Made by a program: the position numbers and the translations under genes. This document shows positions 19,501-29,447 of a stretch of 64,000 nt of DNA, piece by piece. Every line of letters begins with the position of its first letter. Within the stretch, counting starts at the first letter, position 1. The DNA comes from Cylindrotheca closterium (taxonomy: Eukaryota > Bacillariophyta > Bacillariophyceae > Bacillariales > Bacillariaceae): NCBI GenBank assembly GCA_933822405.4, contig CAKOGP040001758.1, positions 743,134 through 807,133 on the forward strand, given 5' to 3'. The notes beneath the pieces were generated by a model. The model ran no database searches, was not told the DNA's origin, and was given only the letters and a program-made list of their open reading frames with translations.

Positions 19501-22293
19501 CTTATTTCGCTTCTTCGCCTTGCTTCGCTTTTGCCACAATGAAGAGCCTAGAATGTCTTCCTCAAACTTCAGAATTTTGGAAGTCAGACCTTGTAGAGAC
19601 TCTGACTTCTGCCCATCGCTCTTGTACCCTTCAAAGCGACCCTTCTGCATCATCATTTCCCCATCTGCCTGTAGTCGCTGGATGCCCTTTTCGATGACAA
19701 GTTTCAATGCATTGTATTGCCTGCCAGATTCCGACATTGCCGGTGTATCCGGATTGCTCGCAGCAGAGCAAGCGGCGATGATGCCCCCGTCGTCAAGGCC
19801 TAGAGCATCGAGCGAGTATCGGCTCAATGATGCGTAAAGGTTTTCACGGCACTTTGAAAGCACTTGTCTAGCGAGTGAGTTAACGTCTTTTTCGTTGGGG
19901 TGCAATGTTTCGGACAGACCAAGCTGAATGAGAGTTGTCACCGATTGTCGCACTTGCGGGTGGATCCCAACACGTTGTTCTCGTCCATCGTCACTGTCAC
20001 TTTCGTCGTCATCACATTCACCGTCTCCCAAAAGTATCGCAAGTGCTTCTAGAACAAGAGGTGGGAGTTTGGTGACCTCCTCCAAATTATGGACATCGCA
20101 TAAACGCTTGCGAAGAACGACCATTACCACATTGTAATCTAATTCTTGTGACACAACCAAATAGTGGAGGCAAAGGAGTGCGTAATGCACAATTGCAGCT
20201 TTGGCTGTCGAAACTTCCTTATCCAGTGTGGACACCGATCGCACCCACCCACAATCTTCAATGAAATCTTGAATCCATCCAATAATGTCCGTCACGTCCT
20301 TAATGAGGTCGTCCCGTGCCAACTCAGCCACAGTCGCTGCGACTGCAAGCTTGATTTCATTTTGGTCATTGATATCCTGCGGTCCTGGAGCGACTTTGTT
20401 GAAGACCAAACTGTTCCCCAATGCTACAATGACACGTTTGTAGAGACGTTTATTGGAGGCGCAGATTTTCGGGAATAGTCGAATGACTGATGCACGGATG
20501 GCAACTGAAACGGTTGGTTGCATCAGCTGTACTCCCAATAGATTCCAAACTTCTCGAGCGCACTGGGGGTCTTGGATAATTGTATCGCACAAAAAGTCCA
20601 GCCGATCGATTAAAAAGGCCCCGTCGCCTCGGATACAGGCACGGTTGATCGATTCAATGACTATTGGAAGCAGTGGCACGCCCAAATGGGGATACTTCAA
20701 TAGAAGATGATGGAAATAGCCTCGGGTCGATTCATTCCAACTTGCATCGGAATCCAACAACCCAACACCAAATAGAAGTGCTCCCATCTGCTGTGTTGCA
20801 GACAGCTGCTGCGCATTGAGTGAAAATCCCTCTGTTGCTAAAAAGTCAATCAGGCTCTTTACATCTTCGGTAAGCTCTTCTTCCACAATTTGCAACAGAC
20901 TGTTCATTGGATACGTCGACCTCGCTGTCTTGGTTCCAATGTGGCGCGAGGAGCGATTTGGCAACGACCGTATCAACTCGGCACAGCTACTGGAATAGTT
21001 GGAGTTTGCCACCAACATGGATCCTACGCCTCGTAGCATGGATTCAACCATAGAGGAGCTTGTTCCACCGCTATTCGTCGATATGGATGCCGCAAGGACC
21101 AAGATGAGTTCCCTGACATCCTCTTGTAGGGGATTTGACAAGAGCATCGCAGCGAGCTTGTGTGTCTCAATTGTATCCAATGTAAATCGACAAGTCTTTG
21201 TACTGTTAAGTCTTTGAATGATGGCTTGAATTGGCAGTAAGACTGGTTGCAGGGATATTCGAAAGGTCGGTATTGTTGCACAGATGCATATCAGTGGCCC
21301 AGTCACCATTCGAGACAGCCATTTGGACAACATTTGGAGTTCTATGCTTTCCGAATCCAATGATGGTTCGAGAAAGGTCGCCATTTCTAGCAACTGTATC
21401 AACCATCGATGGGCAATTTCTTTCCCCCCAATCTTATCGGCACTCCGAGAACAACAGCTAATACTGGACAAGTACAAACCCAAAGACTTTGCCATCCATT
21501 CCAAAACGTCCATAACCTCCGCTTGAAGACCTTGTTCCAGTGCGATCGGAATTGCATTCCATGCTTCTCGCCAAAGACCTTCCAAGAATAATACTGTTTG
21601 ATGTTGCGGCCGTTTCTTCAGGCTCAAGACTGTGGTTGTCATGAGAGGACTCAGCATAGGTCGGACCGAGTGTAAGGAACCATGTTCGACATTGGTTTCG
21701 TCCTCGTTCTCTGGAATGTAAAATGCCACCTTGGTGAATTCTCGCAACATGGCAATTTGCGACGGTGACGATTGGAGTTTTCGAAACGAAACAGCAATCT
21801 CGTGGCTCATTTCGATTTGGTTGGTATCGGGGCGCTGCAAGTGCCGCCGAACGCACTTGGCATGGCAATGAATCATGGCAGTCAGAGCATCCCAATTGGT
21901 TCGTTCGTCGTCGTCGTCGTCATATTCGGAGCAGCACAACTTGTCCGTGTGCAAGATCCAAGACGGCAACCAATCCATTCCGGTCCACGAGGTAGAAGTT
22001 GTCCACAGTGTGGTGAGAAAGCCTTGTATTATGGATGGGTTCATATGCGGACTAGTAAGGCAGACCAAAGCCTTTTCTTGCATCGATGGAACAAGTTCGA
22101 GTGACAAGTCTTGAAAGGTGACTGCCAACTGTTGGCCCAACGCGGACGCGGCTTCATCGGGTGGTCGTTGATAATACAGGAAGCTGAGAGCATGCTCTTG
22201 TTGCTCGGGTGGATTGTATTGCTTCTCGATCCGCTGCAGAAGACTCTCGAAACGATTCTCCGTTTCCTTGTTCTTTTTGGCGCCGCCCTTCAT
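16597..22293 (-). CDS. Giant helical-repeat protein, Focadhesin (FOCAD)/RST1-like
   Basis: A single uninterrupted 1,898-aa frame, ATG at 22293. The whole protein is amphipathic helix pairs of HEAT/ARM type, with no catalytic motif, TM segment or signal peptide. Features that fit FOCAD (about 1,800 aa in animals) and plant RST1 (about 1,840 aa): similar length, an acidic break near the middle (GDGECDDDESDSDDG), a GACFGLASIAQAFC helix in the second half, and the C-terminal order of a hydrophobic LLFMLLDNLMLVGAQASMM helix then LKLLEILVRDMPYNLASF. FOCAD and RST1 support the SKI complex and cytoplasmic RNA exosome (family knowledge); RRP6, a nuclear exosome nuclease, lies 10 kb away. Assignment rests on remembered pattern, not alignment; another HEAT protein is possible. 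Divergent from CDC37 (335 bp). Confidence 0.55.
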   Translation of the reverse strand: MKGGAKKNKETENRFESLLQRIEKQYNPPEQQEHALSFLYYQRPPDEAASALGQQLAVTFQDLSLELVPSMQEKALVCLTSPHMNPSIIQGFLTTLWTTSTSWTGMDWLPSWILHTDKLCCSEYDDDDDERTNWDALTAMIHCHAKCVRRHLQRPDTNQIEMSHEIAVSFRKLQSSPSQIAMLREFTKVAFYIPENEDETNVEHGSLHSVRPMLSPLMTTTVLSLKKRPQHQTVLFLEGLWREAWNAIPIALEQGLQAEVMDVLEWMAKSLGLYLSSISCCSRSADKIGGKEIAHRWLIQLLEMATFLEPSLDSESIELQMLSKWLSRMVTGPLICICATIPTFRISLQPVLLPIQAIIQRLNSTKTCRFTLDTIETHKLAAMLLSNPLQEDVRELILVLAASISTNSGGTSSSMVESMLRGVGSMLVANSNYSSSCAELIRSLPNRSSRHIGTKTARSTYPMNSLLQIVEEELTEDVKSLIDFLATEGFSLNAQQLSATQQMGALLFGVGLLDSDASWNESTRGYFHHLLLKYPHLGVPLLPIVIESINRACIRGDGAFLIDRLDFLCDTIIQDPQCAREVWNLLGVQLMQPTVSVAIRASVIRLFPKICASNKRLYKRVIVALGNSLVFNKVAPGPQDINDQNEIKLAVAATVAELARDDLIKDVTDIIGWIQDFIEDCGWVRSVSTLDKEVSTAKAAIVHYALLCLHYLVVSQELDYNVVMVVLRKRLCDVHNLEEVTKLPPLVLEALAILLGDGECDDDESDSDDGREQRVGIHPQVRQSVTTLIQLGLSETLHPNEKDVNSLARQVLSKCRENLYASLSRYSLDALGLDDGGIIAACSAASNPDTPAMSESGRQYNALKLVIEKGIQRLQADGEMMMQKGRFEGYKSDGQKSESLQGLTSKILKFEEDILGSSLWQKRSKAKKRNKSEPSESLDKSSYIAALPSSETIRELYNENRGTATALSALLCDDDKPMSNITMLAMDICNESSDALINVMYVQAWLHTSRSLLQQLVASQSSSEGLQNIFNSIREWRYTHDNADNMNMALSALALHIPVVLGPYGDHSIYVGELCDEVYMAYQDHGFENPDVAKLCLAFVAVCSVRNNDFSRVTEVVEALEKSVTAYGGKVSFGACFGLASIAQAFCGAEGDTSDGTAARFIRRITGFLLRQLLSCIKGNYPALQRLLVSVENGSIDPEVIDALTALRRQQLVVVESKRGIAKIIFMAFGLCSRAFAIVNDELLLGIYCFLGCLPWGSGKGFALPSILRTCLRCGLFQDSEVQKIYANYARIFQDGLDNGVRGLDDILYVVTATNAKVIPHSTRRFLVGNPSLFDNDGRCVSLLCAVCSLSSLPCLGHNSELFTDSPQLLSFTTKSDIVGVSSLIMEALGASDFDLGKYSQIGVLLMGYLASLKTFIGSSDLSVAGSSTLHTSKESRVSQLPTPHKGTVLEVLMSFLSPHVFESRNEVVANDGTCGLVGCLEVLSLPGHFAVFNEKILGRDALIAEVSTKLLVSQLEGRPRAVFDGREFIDQAIKLIKTPSDQLRESIIMSTSPLLLESLDTILSKLPTERVHDAMDTIWQMCLSETEGSSWALSFLDATKRILIRGNEVRTFNIAPNKLRIVQTFLLRSAFEGLRNTKWTTRSQLAERAIVKLYAHCLAEIPINSLVEVEFFTLTDHDGFVGEALRYRCIMILVRLDYFESASRVSSEIQAAMSWFSRQLVSSLDSTFSNSLLSICCSMMDATELENSDGRKSLLFMLLDNLMLVGAQASMMGLQMLGALVGQWTRGRGSDGDLSLACLCIRPQTTWQSMPPRTALKLLEILVRDMPYNLASFTKKERIKDAVSNRLHRIHSRWLEYDVSENSLMCLRQAVALCRSEESENNDFDYMGNTMLQKQQQ

Positions 22294-22628
22294 TGCGCTC
22301 GTGTTGTGTGCTTGAGCGGGACGACGGGGGGATATGCAAAGGATGAAATTGAGAAGATAAAATCAAACAAATGAAAATGAACATGAAAATGATGCGATGG
22401 TGGTGATCGACTGCTTTGACTAAAATAAGCTAGTCGTCTCAGTCGCATTTTCTATTTGATTCGATCGAATTCATTCGGCAGCCTCACGATTTTCTAGGAA
22501 AAAAATTCAGCCAATGCGAGGCCCGCAATGACCAAGATCCCCATTGCTTCATTGCTTGTCGAATAAATACACCAAAAGTATTACACCATAAGTATCAGCA
22601 TAATTGTATACAAACTGACTGACACAAG
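22294..22628. promoter_or_regulatory. Divergent promoter, FOCAD-like gene / CDC37
   Basis: 335 bp separate the two start codons, so both promoters and both 5' leaders must fit here. A 12-bp perfect palindrome ATTCGATCGAAT lies at 22459-22470 near the middle. No TATA box I would trust. Confidence 0.5.
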
Positions 22629-24132
22629 ATGAGCAAACCTTTCGATTATTCCAAATGGGACAACATTGAATTGAGTGACGATGAAGAAGATGTCCACCCC
22701 AACATTGACCGAGAATCTTGGTTCCGCATGAAGCATCGTAGTCGTGTGGAACGTGAAGAGCACGAAGACAAGGATAAGAAGCGTATTATGGATGAGGTGA
22801 GTGTCTTGATCAATTGTCGATTATCCATTGATGCAACACTGTACATTGTCTTACATTATTATTCATCATTATCATTATCAATATCATCATCGTTATGGTG
22901 CGGCTCTCAAACAATATCTTCCCACGACCGCCTCTATCCCATTCCAATAATTCCCAACAATTTGATGCTTCCCAACAAATTTACAGATTGAAAAAGCCAG
23001 CCAACGAATCAAGATGCTAGAACGTGATTTGAAAAAGATTGAAAAACAAAAGGCAGATGACAGCGACAGCGACGACGATGATTTGGACGATGCGGAAGCT
23101 ATCAAGATTGAAATTGAGGAACTCCAAACCCAAAATAGACAACGAAAGGCCAAGCTTGACGATTACGAAAAGAACAAAAAGTGGAACGTTGACAATATGT
23201 TTGAGGTCAAGGAGGAACGAACTGTCATTAACACAAACGCTGCAAAGACCAACTATACAAAATCGGGATATGCCCAATCCACTGTCACTGGAGAATCGGC
23301 CAAGAAGCAATTTGAAGAAACTGAGAAAAAAGAAAAGGCTGCCGAGAAGAAGATCGAAGCCAAGAAGGAAGCTGCTCCTGCCAAGCCGGTAGCTGGACCA
23401 GCAAAACCAGCTGCTGCTTCCGCTGCCGGACCCGTCGTACCAGCTCCACCACGCAAGACACCAGATGCATCAGAAGTCGATTCCGATCCCGATTTTCTTT
23501 ACACTTACCATGAATTCACTGAAAAGTATGCCGATTTGCTAGAAGAATTTATGGCAATCAAAGCCTTTGAAGAGTCCAAGGAGTTCCTTATCCAACATGG
23601 AAACATTGTGCTGCAAGAACACGCCAGCAATTACTTGCTATTGGCTACTTTGGAAGATGAAATGAATGGATACCGCGATAAAATGAAGCAAACTGCCAAA
23701 CAATCTCAAATTGTCACCAACATTGCCGAGCTTGCCAAGGGATGGAACACGCACCCTGGTAACGCCATTATTCCCTTTTTCACACGCATGCAGCAGCGAG
23801 AGTTTTTGGAAGGATTCATGGTGGGTTTGGAAGAATTTCAACAAAAGATTATTAGCCGTGCAGTCACCAAGCGAATGGAGATGGACCAACAACGAAAAAC
23901 CGGTACCAGTGAACAGGGTGTCGACTTGAACGAAATTCCAAGAGAAGAGAGATTAGGACCGGGTGGTTTGGATCCACTTGAAGTCATTGAAACCTTGCCT
24001 GTGGAACTTCAAGAGGCCTTTGAAAGTCGGGACGTCGAACAATTGAAGAAGGTACTGTTGAACATGAGTCAAAAGGATGCCGAGTACCACATGAAGCGAT
24101 GTGTCGACTCTGGATTGTGGCAAGCTGGATAA
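22629..24132 (+). CDS. CDC37: Hsp90 co-chaperone CDC37
   Basis: Loads protein kinases onto Hsp90 in the cytosol (family knowledge). Exons 22629-22796 and 22987-24132; the 190-nt intron (GTGAGT...TTTACAG) joins RIMDE to IEKASQRIK, giving 437 aa. The N-terminus [20 protein letters not shown], then [15 protein letters not shown], is the near-invariant kinase-binding head; Ser16 in LSDDE corresponds to the CK2-phosphorylated serine. A coiled coil (about 60-110) follows, then an Ala/Lys/Pro-rich linker (about 145-205) longer than in animals, the Hsp90-binding middle domain ([11 protein letters not shown] to [11 protein letters not shown]) and the C-terminal helix to LWQAG. Intact. AATAAA at 24289-24294 is a likely polyadenylation signal. 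Confidence 0.95.
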
Positions 24133-24626
24133 AGCAAGCAAAAAAGCAACCCCACACGAGCACAACATTCCGAATAGAATATGGAAAATGTGCACCATCG
24201 TTGCAGCTGATTGGGTTATCATGTTTGCAACGAATACTAAGTAGTATCTAAGATTATGCCTTTAGTTGATATTATTGAATGCATCTTGAATAAATGTACA
24301 GTATGCAGAGACTTCTAACTCCTTCGAACACAACTCTGTACAACTTCTTTTTATGTCGCAATCGACAAGTTCGACCACAAGAAACCTGGGAAACCGCGCG
24401 TGTTTCTTAACTCCCGTATATTTCTACGTACAATTGGTACATCAAAAAAGCGGGAGACGCAAACCACCTCCCAAAAGGTTACGGTTGCCGGTGTAGATTT
24501 TACTCGTCGTCGTGTTGCACAACACGATGGTGAATGAGCGATGCAAGATGGGGCGGTTTGTGATGTGGTTTTCACATCTTTTGCAGTCACAAATTTTGCA
24601 GCCACAACTGTGTGAAACAATACAAC
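24133..24626. other. Spacer: CDC37 3' end and MYB3R-1 promoter
   Basis: 494 bp. The left part is the CDC37 3' UTR; the right part is the presumed promoter of the MYB gene, with the 18-bp palindrome at 24510-24527 listed separately. No gene seen. Confidence 0.5.
24510..24527. promoter_or_regulatory. 18-bp perfect palindrome upstream of MYB3R-1
   Basis: TCGTGTTGCACAACACGA reads identically on both strands and sits 100 bp upstream of the MYB start codon. The arms (GTTG/CAAC) and centre suit a homodimeric factor; bZIP or bHLH-type binding is only a guess. Confidence 0.4.
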
Positions 24627-26366
24627 ATGTTTGCAATGAGAGAATCAACAAACGATGACAAGATCCAAAAGGACACTGGAGCAGGAGTTGTTGATCGTCG
24701 AACCATGAGCTTTGATACGAAACCTTTCTTGTCGTTTGATGACAACGCGATGGTGGTAAGTGGACGAGTAAAGCTCGTTTTCTGTTTTCTCGTCAACTGG
24801 TGTTTTGTTTTACTCAACGATGTTTCTTCTGTATCTATATAGGATGATGTGCTAGATCTTTGTGCAATGGTGGACGACAATCGCGATGCCCAACCATCTC
24901 CATCTGGATGCTTTGACAATGAAATACGTGACGCCCCAACGTTGGAGCATGGCGACGGTTTTCCATGTGTGGAGGAACCTGTAATGGAGTTTACTGGCGA
25001 GGACTTTGGTTACATGCCCTTCTATCCCGTTGACACGCAAAAGGGCGACGATTGTCTTGGTTTGACTCCAACCTATCATCCGGGTCCTCGATTCGATGGT
25101 TACCAACAACCAGAGGTTGCCACCAGTGGCTTTGTGCCCATCGCTCCTCATTCGAATGCTCCTTTCTCTGGCTATCCTGTGAAGGAGATGAAGAGGGAAG
25201 AGTCCGGCTTTAATTCACCGTTCCAAAACTTCAACGGAACCAACGTAAAACACAAGATGATCCAAGAACCACGCGCCCCGGTTGCTGCTGCTCCCATTCC
25301 CGTGAGATCCGCAGATGTGGCTCTCATTTCTTCTCGTGCCGTGTCGCCTTCTGGGGGTTTTCCTATTGAGGATTACACTGGGGCATGGCAGCAGAAGCAT
25401 GGTTCGAGTGATCTTGATTATTTTGCCGAAGTTATCCCTCAACCAAATGGTGCGAAGACGGTCTCAGTCCCAGACCTCAATCTCATTGATCAGCATTGTG
25501 TTATCAAGACTCAAATGGGCCTGGCTGTGTTGTTGAATTCCAAGGATCCCAACAGTGCTACCATCTCAAGTTTGCAGCAATCGGTCGTGGTACAGCAACC
25601 AGGTTCCAACGTTTTGGGAGTTTACCATTCCAACGCTGACAACAATTCCAGCCGCAAATTCCAACGCTGGTCACCTGAAGAAGACGACATCCTCAAGACT
25701 GCAGTGGAGACTGAGGGAGGTCCACCAATCAACTGGAAGAGAATCGCTTCCAAGTACTTTTCCAACGTGCGAAGTGCCCTGCAATGCAAAAGTCGCTGGA
25801 CCAAATCGCTGAAGCCAGGGGTCATCAGGGGTGCCTGGACACCTGAAGAAGATGCCTCTATCCTCCGTCACAAGCAAGAGGGCTTGAAATGGTCTGAAAT
25901 TGCTGAGTTGTTGCCCGGTCGCATCGGCGAACACGTTTGTGATCGTTACAACAATGTCCTCGACCCCGAGTTGAAGAAAACTCCCTGGACTACAGAAGAG
26001 GATTGCATCTTGTTCAACGAGCAACGTCGGCTCGGAAACAAGTGGACCCAAATCGCCCAACTCATCCCCGGCCGATCAGAAAACTCGGTCAAGAATCGGT
26101 GGCACAATCTGAAGGTGACTCGACAACGCCGCGAGCGTAGTGAAAAGATGGCGCGCAAACGTCGAACCGATCATACCTGCCTTGCAGAGTCCCTTGGAAA
26201 AACTGTTGTCTCCCCGTCGAGCAATGGAAATTCGCCTCGAGGAATTGTCATGGCTCCTCCCAGCGACAAAAACTTACTTCAAGAATTTGGCATCGCTCCT
26301 CCGAACAACGCTCCTACTATCTTTCGATCCACTCCAAATCCCACAGCCCGTCTTCATCAAGTGTAA
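24627..26366 (+). CDS. R1R2R3-MYB transcription factor (MYB3R-1)
   Basis: Exons 24627-24755 and 24843-26366; the 87-nt intron (GTAAGT...TATATAG) joins DDNAMV to DDVLDLC, giving 550 aa. Three MYB repeats occupy about 316-470: FQRWSPEEDDILK...INWKRIA...ALQCKSRW, RGAWTPEEDASIL...KWSEIAELL...DRYNNV and TPWTTEEDCILF...KWTQIAQLIPGR...KNRWHNLK. The tryptophans are spaced as in c-MYB/plant MYB3R. Two short motifs before the repeats, LDYFAEVIPQ and MGLAVLLNSKD, recur in the second MYB gene at 35.8-37.2 kb, so the pair are paralogues with a conserved N-terminal regulatory region. MYB3R proteins control G2/M genes through AACGG (MSA) sites in plants; the same role here is inferred. The 20 residues after R3 are Arg/Lys-rich and may be a nuclear signal. 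Confidence 0.9.
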
Positions 26367-26678
26367 ATGTATTGAAATTGCAATTCTTTCATCATAGCAC
26401 ACGGGGAGCACAGGGGGTATGTACGACAAAAAATCAGCACTACTTGTGAGAATAGAAATAAGATAGACAATTGATCACATGAACCACTTTGACTATACTT
26501 CGTACTTCCCAATCCAAAATGAAAGATAATTTCGACCTTGCGTTTTTAAACTTGGATCTTTTAAATTTATAAAATGTTATCATTATTATTATATCATCTT
26601 GTTTGATTATCATCATACTTTTAGGTACAGTACACAACAGATTCCTAACCATATTGAAGGAAGGAATATGTGTTCAAT
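26367..26678. other. Convergent 3' spacer, 312 bp
   Basis: AT-rich region between the stop codons of MYB3R-1 and the unknown minus-strand gene. It holds their 3' UTRs; I see nothing else. Confidence 0.4.
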
Positions 26679-27482
26679 TTACTCAATACGTCGGCGCTTG
26701 GGGTCATCAGATAGCTCCGACCAGTTCTCGCTCTCGTCATCGGTCACCAGCTCCTCCTCATCGTCACCCTCCAAACGGTCTGCCAGAGAGAGTAGGGCAT
26801 GCAGTTTGTCAAAGATCGATTTGAACAGCGCTTGAAGTTTGACCTTTTGTTCTTTCTCAGTAGAATGGATCTGCAAAAAGCCATAGAAATACACAAAGTG
26901 ATCTCGCAATTGATAGTACTGCTGGCGAACCTGAGAAAAAGTGGGACGAGATTCCAGTGCCAATAGGAGGCAACGCAAGTGTCGAGTCACCTTGCTGGGC
27001 TTTAGGTTGGTAATGTTCCAGTAGACTGGCATTTCATCCTTTTGAAAGGCATGCAATTTCCTGATCTCAAAGACTGGAACGTTGCCTGTAATCTTGCGCT
27101 TGTTACCAGCAACACTGCTAGGAGACGGTACTTGATTCTCGTCCGGTGGCCCCAAATCGTGACGGACATCCTCAGCATCAAACACTAGAGATTGAATGTT
27201 CCCAGCGTCAGCGGGAAATATTTTGTCAGGCACATTATCCTTGTTGGTAGGCTCTTCTGCTCCCACCACAGTCTCGATTGTAGCAGTAGTCGTTGTTGTG
27301 GTAGAAGCGGTAACCGTTGTAGCCGCAGTCACAGAAGCAGAATTGACACGTGGCATTGATTGTTGACGGCCATCATTCTCAGTGGCGACGTTCGGCACAT
27401 TTTTACTGACAATACTGGATTTGATCCCCAATGGCTGCATGGCTAAAGGCGATGTCATGAAAGATGAATTTGAACGATTCAT
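26679..27482 (-). CDS. Unknown protein with C-terminal helical domain (267 aa)
   Basis: Not recognised. ATG 27482 is the first in the frame. Residues 1-130 are low complexity, with a run of Thr/Ala/Val (TTVTASTTTTTTATIETV). The conserved-looking part is about 135-235: NVPVFEIRKLHAFQKDEM, then YWNITNLKPSKVTRHLRCL, then FSQVRQQYYQLRDHFVYFYG, predicted as several amphipathic helices. An acidic tract (EGDDEEELVTDDESENW) and a basic end KRRRIE, a possible nuclear signal, close the protein. It diverges from the 284-aa unknown protein across a promoter with inverted AACGG pairs. It could be a chromatin or cell-cycle protein, but no family is supported. Confidence 0.65.
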   Translation of the reverse strand: MNRSNSSFMTSPLAMQPLGIKSSIVSKNVPNVATENDGRQQSMPRVNSASVTAATTVTASTTTTTTATIETVVGAEEPTNKDNVPDKIFPADAGNIQSLVFDAEDVRHDLGPPDENQVPSPSSVAGNKRKITGNVPVFEIRKLHAFQKDEMPVYWNITNLKPSKVTRHLRCLLLALESRPTFSQVRQQYYQLRDHFVYFYGFLQIHSTEKEQKVKLQALFKSIFDKLHALLSLADRLEGDDEEELVTDDESENWSELSDDPKRRRIE

Positions 27483-28093
27483 GATAGGCAAAAGAAAGGA
27501 GGATGAATAAGGCTGATGTTGGAATCGTGCTTTGATTGTGAGAATGGCGTATCATTGCCGTTTCTCATCGAGACGTTTCTTTTTCGGTTTCTTTTTCAGA
27601 AAAAAGAAACGGCCTAATCAATCTCGACGGCAGCTTAAGTTTCACCCTCTCCATCTCGATACTCCAAAAGCTCTGAGGTTAGCATCGTCGACTGGTAGAT
27701 TGGTGTTATCATTTTCAATTGAGTTGGTGGGTATGCTGTCAAGTCAAGTCAAGTCAAGTCAAGTCAAGTTAGCCTATTGAAATTTTGTTGAAGTAACCCG
27801 GATAACCGTTTCTTAACGGCTGTGTCTAGGTTTATTCGTGTTATTCTTCTGGCTTTGGCGATCTGGCTCGTTTCGCACGACACACATAGGATGAAACCCG
27901 TGTGTCACACAGAATTTAGCTAGGATGCCGAACGCAAGCCAAAGGTTATTTGATAACATTGAAACCCTCAAAAGGTCACAACCGTCAACAACCTCAGTCC
28001 CGACAGCTCTCCGTGTGTTGAAGTTGTCAGCAACAACACTGCTGCTGCAACGACAATTATCACTTAACCTGTCAAGACACGAAAGAGTTGAAA
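27483..28093. promoter_or_regulatory. Divergent promoter with paired inverted MYB (AACGG) cores
   Basis: Between two unknown genes. CCGTT at 27558-27562 faces AACGG at 27608-27612, and CCGTTTCTTAACGG at 27806-27819 is a second inverted pair with a 4-bp spacer. A 10-bp stem (27587-27596 with 27601-27610, 4-nt loop) and an AAGTC tandem repeat are also here. AACGG is the core of the MSA element read by MYB3R proteins in plants. Confidence 0.45.
27741..27769 (+). repeat. AAGTC pentanucleotide repeat, six units
   Basis: Six uninterrupted AAGTC units, the last ending AAGTT, inside the divergent promoter. A probable length-variable microsatellite. Confidence 0.85.
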
Positions 28094-29040
28094 ATGGCTA
28101 CCAAGAAGAAGAAAGAGAACGTAGTCTTTCTGAACATAACTATTGTTGATGCTTCCTTAGCCGTGAAGGAAAAAGTCATGAAAAGAATGGAGAAGCTACC
28201 CAAACCAGTCCAAAATCAAGCTGCGCATGCCGCTACTTACTTTACCGGGCGGCGAAAGACTGCTCAAGTGCTAAGTCAACGATTCTGTCGAGAGCTGCCT
28301 CGTACTTTTGCCAAAAAGGGTGTGACGATTACGGTGGAGGAAGTGTTTCGAGAAGGACCTTATGTTGTCCTCAAATTGAAGGTGCTGAATGTAGACTCGG
28401 AATCGATTGATCGCAATTGGTTGAGATGGTTTACTCGGAACATTGGATTCAAGGACCAAATTGAAGAGAATTTGTGTAAGTTCAAGTTCAGCCATTTATA
28501 TCAGTGTGCAGTGAGGAATTCGAACAACTAACATTTTCAACTTTGTTATTTTCCTTTCAATATTCAGTACCAAATCTGGTTGCCAAGCAACTTACAGAGA
28601 CAATGCCTGCATTGGTAGACGAACGGATGGCTCAGAGCAAGATAACTGCTGAAACGAAAGTGAATATCCGATCAAAACAGGAAGAATACTTTCAAATGAA
28701 ACTGGAGGAAATTAGTGAAGAAATAGAGACAAGAAAGCGTAACAAGTCGCTGCAAAAGATTCGAAGACGGCTGAGTTTGTCAAGTGGTGGTGACTCGAAA
28801 AGATCCATAGATGAAGAGCGACAACCACAAAATGATGAGCAATCCGTCTCTTCAGAACCCAACAATCTCAGGGCAAAGCTGAAGAAGAGGCTGTCTAGCG
28901 TTTCTATGAAGAGCACTTTCAGTTCTGATGAGGGAGACAAAGAAAACACTGAGGTGTTGGATCTTACAGAAGATGACAAGCCGTCTCGATGGAGACGGTT
29001 GCGTGGAGATCGAAATGATTGTGAGATCATGGAAGTTTGA
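28094..29040 (+). CDS. Unknown basic protein (284 aa)
   Basis: Not recognised. Exons 28094-28475 and 28568-29040; the 92-nt intron (GTAAGT...TATTCAG) splits a Leu codon and joins QIEENL to LPNLVAKQL. The first half looks like a compact folded domain: ENVVFLNITIVDASLAVKE, a helix-rich KTAQVLSQRFCRELPRTF, then strand-like VTITVEEVFREGPYVVLKLK and WLRWFTRNIGF. The second half is long charged helices and a Ser/Arg/Lys tail with two similar motifs (QKIRRRLSLSSGG and AKLKKRLSSVSMK), which look like phosphorylation or nuclear signals. ENLDLTED-like acidic patches end the protein. Its shared promoter with paired AACGG cores hints at cell-cycle expression. Confidence 0.7.
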
Positions 29041-29447
29041 ACTCGGCATGCCAAAAATCGCGACTATATCGATTCGTTCGAAATCACAAATTGCAACGCT
29101 TGCAATGATGATAAAAGCGAAGATGCTCGCACAGCATTGGCTGTAGACTGCGAGTGACGTTTCAAGGTGCCCAAATGGCACACTACCCTTATTTGCTGCA
29201 ACTTTAGAGCTGGCATGGTGGATTTCGTGTCCCGTCATGTCGCTTGTGCTACTTTGAGCCAACCATTGCTATAGACTCGAAACGCAATCCAATAATGTGT
29301 TTCAAACATGTAAACTAGTTCAAGTTGTAACTATTACTGAAGCTCTTTGCTTTTCTTTTGTTTGTATCTTTTGTATTTATCTTTTGCATGTATCTTTGTA
29401 TGTAATAATAAAACTTCTCCATTGTCTCTTCCTCCATCTTGGCGCAT
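29041..29447. other. Convergent 3' spacer, 407 bp
   Basis: Between the stops of the 284-aa gene and the LRR gene. Contains AATAATAAAA near 29405 and T-rich tracts around 29340-29400, as expected for 3' ends. No gene seen. Confidence 0.4.

Noticed and set aside
22459..22470. ATTCGATCGAAT palindrome as a regulatory site
   Set aside because: Twelve bases built from a common TCGA core in AT-rich DNA; too likely by chance for its own finding.
27587..27610. Hairpin considered as a transcription terminator
   Set aside because: It lies in a divergent promoter of a nuclear gene; intrinsic terminators of this kind are bacterial. Kept only as a structural note.
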